Origin: Cyanophora paradoxa
Lineage: Eukaryota; Glaucocystophyceae; Cyanophorales; Cyanophoraceae
NCBI GenBank assembly: GCA_004431415.1
Contig: QPMI01000644.1
Location: 1-64,000 of the forward strand
Direction: 5' to 3'
DNA: 64,000 nucleotides
Each line of letters begins with the position of its first letter. Positions within the stretch are counted from its first letter, which is position 1. This document shows, in pieces, positions 53,205-60,904 of this stretch. The position numbers and the translations under genes are program-made. The notes beneath the pieces were generated by a model. The model saw only the letters and a program-made list of their open reading frames with translations. It had not been told where the DNA came from and did no database searches.

Positions 53205-53900
53205 GCGGGTCCTGTAAATACAATATCGCGACGTGACTCAACATTCTGAACCAGCTAAAGCTCTAGCTTAGGCCTGGCGGGGGTGCGGGGTGCGGGGGGC
53301 GGCGCCGGGCGAGATTCTGTAAATACAACATCGCGACGTGATCATGACCGTCGGACTCATGACTCAACATTCTGAACCAGCTCAAGCTGTAGCTAAGGGC
53401 TGGCGGGGGGGCGGCCGGCGGGGCCCGGGGGGCGGCGCCGGCCGCGGGCGAGTTCCTGTAAGTACCGTAGTACAACTTCGCGACGTGACTCACTGAGTCA
53501 AAATTCAATGATTCTGAACCAGCTCGAGCTACCGCTAAGGCCTGGCGGGGGTGCGGGGGGCGGCCCCGGGCGAGATTCTGTAAATACAACATCGCGACGT
53601 GATCATGACCGTCGGACTCATGACTCAACATTCTGAACCAGCTCAAGCTGTAGCTAAGGCCTGGCGGGGGGGCGGCCGGCGGGGGGCGGCGCCGGCCGCG
53701 GGCGAGTTCCTGTGAGTGCAACATCGCGACGTGATCACGACTCAACATTCTGAACCAGCTCGAGCTACAGCTAAGGCCTGGCGGGGGTGCGGGGGGCGGC
53801 GCCGGCCGCGGGCGAGTTCGAGGCGACGTGACTCCACACCCTGAACCGTTGAACAGCTAAAGCTAAGCAACATCGCGACGCGACTACGCATCCTGAACAG
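53205..53900. repeat. Minisatellite of about 105-140 bp units
   Basis: Six to seven units share TGTAAATACAACATCGCGACGT, a variable TGATCATGACCGTCGGACTC part, CATTCTGAACCAGCTCAAGC and a TAGCTAAGGCCTGGCGGGGG end (units near 53213, 53317, 53457, 53579, 53711, 53820 and 53870). Units differ by presence of the GACCGTCGGACTCATGACT insert. The array runs into the 3' end of the following minus-strand gene, whose TAG at 53901-53903 lies in the AGCTAAAGGTAAGGCC part of the last unit. Confidence 0.9.
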
Positions 53901-55860
53901 CTAAAGGTAAGGCCTGGCGGGGGTGCGGGGCGCGGGCGAGCTCGAGGCGAGGGACGCGGCCCCGAGGCGGTCCGCGAGGCGGGAGACGGCGCCGGCGTCC
54001 GAATTCGAAGGGGCCCCGAGCGGAGAGCCCCACGGGGCGGGCGTGGCCGGCTCGGCGGGCGCGGGGGCCACCTTCCCCGCGACCCGCTGGCGCGACCCCA
54101 GCGCGAACGCCAGCAGGACCTGCGTATGCGCTGGGGGGTAAGGAAAAACCAGCTCCAAGGCGTGCGGGCCGGGGCGCGCAGCCCCTCCTATTCTTGGTGG
54201 GCACGGACTCTAGGGTACCGGGGGTACGGAACGGGCTAGATTGAGGGAGGGGTATGTATACGCGCGCAGACCCCGCGGCCCTTTGCTCGCGTTTTCGCAT
54301 TTGTCAGGGGGCGCGGATTCTAGGGTACCGGGTATGGGACGGGCTAGATTTAGGGGGTACGCGCGCGCGGACCGTCTCGTCTGGGATCTCCTCGAGGGCG
54401 CGCCCCTCGCGGGCCTCCAGGGCGGCCACTCTGAGGGCGTACTCCAGCTCGCCCAGGGCCCCGGGCGAAGGCTGAGGGGCGGGCGCCGCCGCAGCAGCCT
54501 TCTCGTCTTCCTCCTCCTCTTCATCCTCGTCTTCTTCGCGATCGTCGTCGTCGCCCGAGCCCTCGCTGCGGCTGCATCTGCCGCCCGCCGCCGCCGCCCG
54601 GCCGCCTGAGTAGACCTCGAGACCGTACCTTCTCGGGTGGTTAGAGATCTTGATGTAGATCGGCCGGGCAGGAGATAGAGCGCGCACCACCGCTCTGGGG
54701 GCCTCGCCGGCGCGCCAGCCGCCGAAGCCGACGTGCGGGGCTCCCTGCCGCAAAGATCGAGACGAGGGGTACATGAGGGGTCGGGGGGGGGCGGGGAGGA
54801 GGGACGGGAGAGGGGTACCCGTGGAGCTCGCCGGCGTCGACGGCGATCATGAGGAGCGGCGTGGCGTCCCCCGCCCCTGAAATGGAATGATTAAGAGGGC
54901 CGGACGCAGACGGGGCGGGACGGGGCGGGGGCGGGACGCACCGACGCGCATGGCGTCCCGCGTGGTTCCCTCGAGGGCGACGAGGGCGCGGGCGGGTACG
55001 GCCAGGCGCCCCTCCTTCTCCCCCTCCTCGTGGTACCGCCCGTCCTCCAGGCTCTGCTCGAGTCGGAGCTCGACTAGTACCCCGGCCGGCGCCCGCCTCT
55101 GCACGAGGCGCGCCCGGCCCCGCGGCCACAGCTCCTGCGCGGCGCCGCCCTCAGCTAAGCGTCCCTCCGCAGAATAATGTAAGCTGTAAAGGAGAGACGG
55201 ACCTGCAGTGAGTAGTCGGCGTGGGCGCGTTTGCGGGCCACGGAGACCTGAGTGAGCTGGTACACCTGAGGAGGAGGAGGAGGATGAGGAGCGCGGGGGC
55301 GGGGCGGCGGCGCTCGCGGGCCAGGGGAGGGGGCGGTGGGGGAGGAGCGAACCTTGACGGGTACGCTGAGGACCTCTGCCTCGTCGGCCGCGCCGCTTGC
55401 GACCTCGTCGTCCGCCGCGCGCAGGAGCCGCGCCGCCCGCACGAGCCGCGCGGGGCTCACGGGCGCCGCCGCGGCCGCCGAGCGGACGAGGTGGACGGTG
55501 GACAGGCTGAGGGTGAGGTAGGAGACGATGCTGTCGAGGTCGGAAGCCAGCTTGGAGAGCCGAGCCGCGAGCTCCTGCGCGGAGAGCCCGCGCCCGCGCT
55601 GCGCATGCGCGGCCGCGGCCGGCGACCCGGCCGCGGCGCCTGCCGGGCCGCACACGGCGCACAGCTCGTCGATCTCGGCAAGAAAGCCGTGCGCAGTGCT
55701 GACTCCCTCTGCGAGAATGGAGTTGCCCTGCACGGACGGGCGGCGATGTGAGCGCGCGCTTGAGCGAGCGTGGAGCGCGCGTACGCACCGCGCAAGAGAG
55801 CTGCACGCAGAGGTCGACGGGCCCACTGAGGACGTTGGGTCGCGTTCCGACTTGATGCAT
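53901..55860 (-). CDS. Unidentified protein with acidic C-terminal stretch
   Basis: Read on the minus strand from ATG at 55858-55860 (MHQVGTRPNVLSGPVDLCVQ). Exons then encode LAEGVSTAHGFLAEIDELCA and a helical segment SKLASDLDSIVSYLTLSLST (55350-55735). Next is KVYQLTQVSVARKRAHADYS (about 55205-55265) and RRAPAGVLVELRLEQSLEDG (54950-55140). A short ATPLLMIAVDAGELHG exon (about 54825-54870) follows, then KISNHPRRYGLEV and a run of Asp/Glu (54490-54560). The last exon ends SSSPAPRTPARPYL at 53901. The mix of an N-terminal helical part, a central probable beta region and an acidic linker does not match any family I recognise. The final codons come from the adjoining minisatellite. Confidence 0.55.
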
Positions 55861-55867
55861 CCCGCAG

Positions 55868-58800
55868 GGATGTACCGGATGTGGAGGCGATCCCAAGGAA
55901 GCCCGTGGAGCGGGACGAGAAGGGGTTATCGCTCCTGGAGGAGGTCGAGGTCGGCCCCAACGACGCCGAGGGCGCCAATGGTGAGCGCGCGCGAGCGCTG
56001 GATCCTTATTCCGCGCGCCGCTCAGCGCCCCGCAGCCGAGGCGGGCCGGTGGGACGTGCTGAACCTGCCGACGGACTCGCCGGCCGTGCTGTGGGAGCTC
56101 AGCACGAGCATCACGGAGCTCGGGCTGCAGATCCAAGGCTGCAAGATCGAGTCCGAGGCGGGCGCGGGGCAGCCGGGCGGGCGCACGCGCGTGTACGTGG
56201 CGCCCTCGAGGCGGCGCGGGCTGCGGGCGCGCCTCCTCGAGCGCGCGCGGGCGGCGCTGGCGCGGCGGCGCGAGTTGGACGCAGAGACGGGGCTGGAGGA
56301 GGGCGCGGCCCTGCGCGAGTGCCTCTCGTGCAGCATATGCCTCGGCTCCGTGCGTCCCGCCCGGCGGCCCGGCCCGGCTCGAACCAGTTCCTGTAGCTGA
56401 CCGGTCGGACGGACGCCCCCTCCGCGTCAGATGCGGCGGCCGGTGGGCGTCGTGCCCTGCGCCCACGCCTTCGACGAGGCGTGCATCGTCTCCTGGACCC
56501 GCGCCCGCGCCGCCCGCGGGCCCGCCCCGGAGTCCGACGGTGCGGGCCCCCCCCCCCGCCCCTGCGCCCCGCTTGCTGCTGCGGCTGATCGATATCTGGT
56601 TCCCCTTGCTCGCCGGTAGTCCACAACAAGTGTCCGGTGCCAGCCTCTCTTTCCTTCTCTCCGCCATATCCGTTTCTAATGAGCTCGGCCGGGGCAGGTG
56701 TGCCGGGGCCCGATCCGCGGCCTTGTGCCCAACCGCGTCCTGGGCGCCCTCGCCGAGCGATGCGCCCCCGCCTTCGGTGACGAGCCCTCCGCCCGGGGCG
56801 GCGCCGGCGCCGGCGCCGGGGCCTCTGGGGCCGCTGGGGCCGCCGGGGCGGGTGCCGCTGCTGGCGACGCGGTCTCTATCGGGCCGCCCGGCCCCGCCGG
56901 CCCCGCCGGGTCCGAGGGTGCGCCAGCCCCCGTCCGTCCGTCCGTCCATTTCGTCTGATCTGATCTGATCTGATCTGAGCAGAGGACGTGGAGCACGTGT
57001 CGGTGCTGATCCGGAGCGGCGCCGTACCCGCCGACTTCTGGGACCCAGTGCGGCCGGGTCCCGGATCGGACCCCGGCTCACCCGCCCGCCCCGCCGCCCC
57101 CGCCGCCCCTACCTCCGCCCCCGTCGTCGGCATCCCCGTCGTCGCGTTTCCTGCCTTCCCGCCCCGGCCCCCGCCGCGGCCGCCGGCGCGCCCCAAGACC
57201 TGGCTCGAGGCGCGCGCGCCCCGCCGCGTTTCGACTCTTCTCACGGTTTCGCAGGAGGCCCGGGACGCGGTCTCGCGGTTCCTCTCGTCGGCGGCGGCGG
57301 CGCTCCGCACGGGCGTCGACGAGTCGGACCGCGAGCGCCACGCGGCGGCCGCCCACGCGCACGCAGCCGCCGCCCACGCGCACGCGGCGGGGTACTACCG
57401 CAACGCGCCCTTCTCGGCGCACCACATCGCGGTGCTGCCGTACCCCGGCGCGCAGGACGACGGCGGCGACCCCGCGCGGGCCGCGCGGGCGGCCCCCGCG
57501 CGGGCCGCGGTCGCCGCCGCGCTCCCGCGTACCGCCCGCCCCGCGAGGACCGGTGGCGGCGGGCCTCGTCGGCGCTGCAGGGCGCCGGCTTCGCGGCCGC
57601 CCTCGCCGCCCTCATAGCCTCGGCCGTCCTCGCCTCCACCGGCGGCGCCGAGCTCCGCGCCGTCGGTCCGCCCTCCGCCTCAGCTGTTTTTGGTCAGCCC
57701 TTCTCTGATGATGAGCGCAGCGGCGGCTCTCGGAATCTTCGGCGGCATCCTGGTCCTCACGTCCACGGGCCGCTGCGTCACGCGGCTCCACCTCGCACGC
57801 CGCCCGAGGTACCTCAAGGCCCGCGTCGCCTCCTCCCTCCTCTCCGCCGCCTTCCTCGCCGCCGGCGGCTTCCTTCTTTCCGGTACCCCCTGAGCTCACC
57901 TGAGCCCAGTTCAGCCTATCTGAGCCTGCCTCAGACACGAGCCGGGAGCTGTGGCGCGGCTTCGGCGTGCTCCTCGTCGCCTACGGCTCCTCCCTCCTCG
58001 ACGCCACGTTCTTCTGGTACCCCCCCCTCCCGCCCCTTCCCCCCCTTCCCTCGATCGACCGATCGCGCGGCAGGCTCCCGCCCCGCGTGGCGCGCACCGG
58101 CCTGCGCCGCAGCAACGAGCACATCGGGTTCCTCTTCTGCCTGGTGCGTGGAGCGCGCTTGGCCGCGCGCGCACCCGGGGCCGATCTGGGGCCGCGGCCG
58201 CCCAGGTGAACCTGGTGCCGCTGGGGGGCGTCCTCTGCGCGGCGGGCGCGGCGGCGGCGGCCGCGGCCGCCTCGGACGGGGAGCGGCCGATCCTGGCGGC
58301 GGGGCTGATCGCCCCGGGAGCCGTCCTCATCTGCGCCGTCGCCCTCGCCCTCGTCCTCTGGGGCGTCGCCCTCTTCCTAAAGTGCTGGTGCGCCTCGACC
58401 CACTCTAGCCTAGTCCTAGGCTTAGTCCTAGTTCTTGCCCTATGCCTAGCTTTAGGCCAAGGCCTAGGCCTCCGCCCCAGCCGTCCTCCTTAAGTCCTAG
58501 GGCCTAGACCTAGTCCTAGTCCTAGGTTTAGGCCTCCGCCCCGGCCTGTGCGCCCCGTAGGCCCGGCTCTTGAAACTGAAGCTTAGGTCGAGCCCTGAGG
58601 GGCGGGGCGGGGTGCGGCCCTTAAACTGAAGCTTAGCTTGAGCCCTGAGGGGCGGGCGGTGTGTGGCGGGGCGGCCTAGCTCTAGTCCTAGTCCTAGTCC
58701 TAGGCCTAGGCCAGGCCTCCGCCCGTGCCCTCCTCCTCAAGTGCTGGTGCGCCCCGGCCTAGTCCTGGGCCTAGGCCCAGTAGGCCCGGCCCTTAAACTG

Positions 58801-59035
58801 GAGCTTAGCTTGAGCCCTGAGGGGCGGGGCGGGGTGTGGCGGGCGGGTCAGCGCGCTCAAGCTAAGCTTCAGTTCAAGGGCCGGGCCTAGGCCTAGTCCT
58901 AGTCCTAGGCTTAGGCCAGGCCTCCGCCCCGACCCTTCAATTAACTGAAGCTTGCAATTGAGCGCGCTGACCCGCCCCGCCCCGCCCCGCCGCAGCTTCT
59001 GCATAGGGTGCCTTCCCCGCCACTACAGGAGGTAG
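55868..59035 (+). CDS. RING-finger protein with about six transmembrane segments
   Basis: Probable membrane-bound E3 ubiquitin ligase. The first readable exon (55868) gives DVPDVEAIPRKPVERDEKGL. A helical region follows (AVLWELSTSITELGLQIQGC). A C3HC4-type RING is split over four exons: CLSCSICLGS, RRPVGVVPCAHAFDEACIVSW, HNKCP and VCRGPIRGLVPNRVLGALAE (56320-56760). HNKCP comes from a 17-nt exon at 56620-56636. After a His/Ala-rich stretch (57290-57400) come hydrophobic segments near 57590, 57690, 57830, 57960, 58200 and 58310. The last exon (58996-59035) gives CFCIGCLPRHYRR and TAG. The 5' end lies against the divergent gene's start codon and I could not find the initiator ATG in frame. It is possible that the RING and membrane parts are two genes. 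Confidence 0.65.
58371..58995 (+). repeat. Last intron of the RING/TM gene: echo and hairpin repeats
   Basis: The exon end CTAAAGTGCTG|GTGCGCC (58371-58394) has an echo at 58726-58756. Three direct copies of AAACTGAAGCTTAGCTTGAGC followed by CCTGAGGGGCGGGGCGG begin near 58570, 58622 and 58793. An inverted copy lies at 58850-58877. A second inverted pair, GGGTCAGCGCGCTCAAG (58845) and CAATTGAGCGCGCTGACCC (58957), could fold the intron end into a hairpin just before the acceptor. CCTAGTCCTAGG runs fill the rest. Confidence 0.8.
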
Positions 59036-59335
59036 CTGCAGCTCCTTCGAGCTCTAGCTAGATCTTTCAAGTTTGCTGCTCGTCTCATTTCAGAATCGAT
59101 CTTGTAGAATGCACTAGACAAGCACACGTGGTACGCACTAGAAAAAGTACCCTAATACGATACAGAGGGAATATTAATCGATTCGAATTCTGCATGCCTG
59201 TATCGTAGCTGCAAATGAAGGGGGCGGATCATCGGATGGGGCCCAGCCGAGCCTGTAGAATCGGGCCGAGCCCGCGCGCCCCTTAGAAGCCGGCCCAGAC
59301 GGGATGGCCATGGGATGGGATTTCATGGGCCGCCT
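59036..59335. other. Short intergenic region between convergent genes
   Basis: Three hundred bases with mixed composition and no coding signal, lying between the TAG of the RING/TM gene and the TGA of the next minus-strand gene. It should hold both 3' ends. Confidence 0.5.
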
Positions 59336-60567
59336 CAGAAGGCCTTGACTTCGGGCCGGGCGCCCATCGGCTTCAGGAAGTGAGGCGCCGCGTGCCGCGG
59401 GGGGGACGGGGAGCCCCGCGCCGCCGCCGGCGGCAGGTGCCGCCCCGCCGGCTTCGAACTCGGAGCCGGGGCGGCCAGCGCCTCCTGCTGCGCCTGCTCC
59501 GAGCGGTGGGCCGGGCGGCGCGCGCGGGGGGTACGTGCACGCGGGGGGGGGGGGGGGTTGGCACCTGGTTGGACTGGGCGCGGGCGAGGGCCTGCGCGTA
59601 GAGGGCCTTGGCCGCGAAGCTCTTGGTCGGGGCGAGCAGCTTGGATGCGACGTCGCGGTCCGCGGCGTGATGGTGGTGCGGGGCGATGGCGGGGAAGTGG
59701 CCCTCGTCGTCAAGCTCGACCACGCGCTTCTTCATGTGAACCCGGCTCTTCTTGTACTCCGGGATCAGCAGCGCAACCTGCGTATGTACGGCGTAACCCA
59801 GGTCGGAACGGCGCGGCGGGCGGGCGGTGCACGGCCGAGGAGATCTAGAGCGCGGCGTGCGCACCGGCTGCCGCCCGACCTGCGTCCGGATCGCAGCCTT
59901 GAGGGGTCCCAGATCGACGAAGTTGAACTTGGGCCACATAGACGCCTGCCCCTGCGCCGGGGGCGTCGGCGCGGGAACTAACTTCAGCTTGGGGCCGCGG
60001 TCTCTCTGCGGGGCGAACCCTTTGGTTCTGGGCCGACGAGTCTATGTGGTATATCTGTCGAGGGTAGAGTAAGAAACCTCCGACATCAATGAAGAAAGGC
60101 AGGAAAAGGAATCAGAAGCGAGCGCGAGTAGAATACGCACCTGCTCCATGTGCTCTCGCCTGTCGTGGAACTGCTCGCGCATGTGCTTCGAATCCGCCGC
60201 GAGCTGAGAGCTCGCCGCATAGAGGTCGTTGAGCGCATCGTCGATTTTCTGCAGCCTGCGAGAGCAGACCAGTGAGCGGAGTCGGCAGCTAGTTCACGGG
60301 CCGGGGGGGGCGGGCCTCCGGATCGTCTTCGAGCGGGCGGGCATAAGCACGCCGGGAAGCTCCGGCGCGCTCTGCGTTTGTTCCCACTTCAGACCCTTGC
60401 TCTTGGATCTGCGCGCCGGGAGGATCAGACGAGGGCGCGCATCGCAGAGCCAGCTTTAGCTTCTCCGCGAACCGCGCCAGGCCGTGCGAGTTGGTGCGCT
60501 CGATCCCGCTGTCAAAACCCTCATCTCCAGGCCTGAATTGAGCGATAGCAGGGCCGCCGAAACTCAT
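59336..60567 (-). CDS. Unidentified helical protein
   Basis: The minus-strand start is ATG 60565-60567 (MSFGGPAIAQFRPGDEGFDS). The first exon continues GLARFAEKLKLALRCA. A coiled-coil exon follows: DDALNDLYAASSQLAADSKH and MREQFHDRREHMEQ (60141-60250). Later exons read MWPKFNFVDLGPLKAAIRTQ (59880-59945), VALLIPEYKKSRVHMKKRVV and KALYAQALARAQSNQ (59565-59790). The C-terminus is PHFLKPMGARPEVKAF with TGA at 59336-59338. I do not recognise the family. It is head-to-head with the sirtuin gene, about 340 bases away. A subunit of a larger complex would suit the composition, but nothing shows this directly. Confidence 0.55.
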
Positions 60568-60904
60568 CTTCCCCAGCCAGCGAGAGCGTGCTCCGACTCC
60601 GTGTCGCCGAGCTGGTCACGGCTCGCAGCCGAGTCGCGATTTGCCACGTAGCTAACTGCAGTTTCCTCGATCTACCCGCGCGTGCACGCGGGCTCGATCC
60701 GGGCTCCGAAGGCTAATCTCGGTAGCACTGGCCGCGAAGCACCGCAATGGGGCGGGGATCTCGCTGGATGTGCCTGCAGGCCGCTGGCGTTATGCTGGGG
60801 CCGCGCCGATGCTTGAAACAAGCGCTAAAGAAGCGCAAAGGGAGCTAAAAGTTGAGAGTACTGTACCCGGGCTGCGCATCTGCGGGCGGCAAAGCGCGCG
60901 AATC

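Noticed and set aside
53205-53900. The 53.2-53.9 kb array as CRISPR or as tRNA-derived elements
   Set aside because: Units are 105-140 bp, nearly identical over their whole length and without unique spacers. No acceptor-stem or anticodon structure can be formed.
54847-57081. A 744-codon minus-strand open frame spanning 54.8-57.1 kb
   Set aside because: It crosses the exons of two other genes in the wrong frame. The RING exons on the plus strand and the separate minus-strand exons have conserved motifs; this frame has none.
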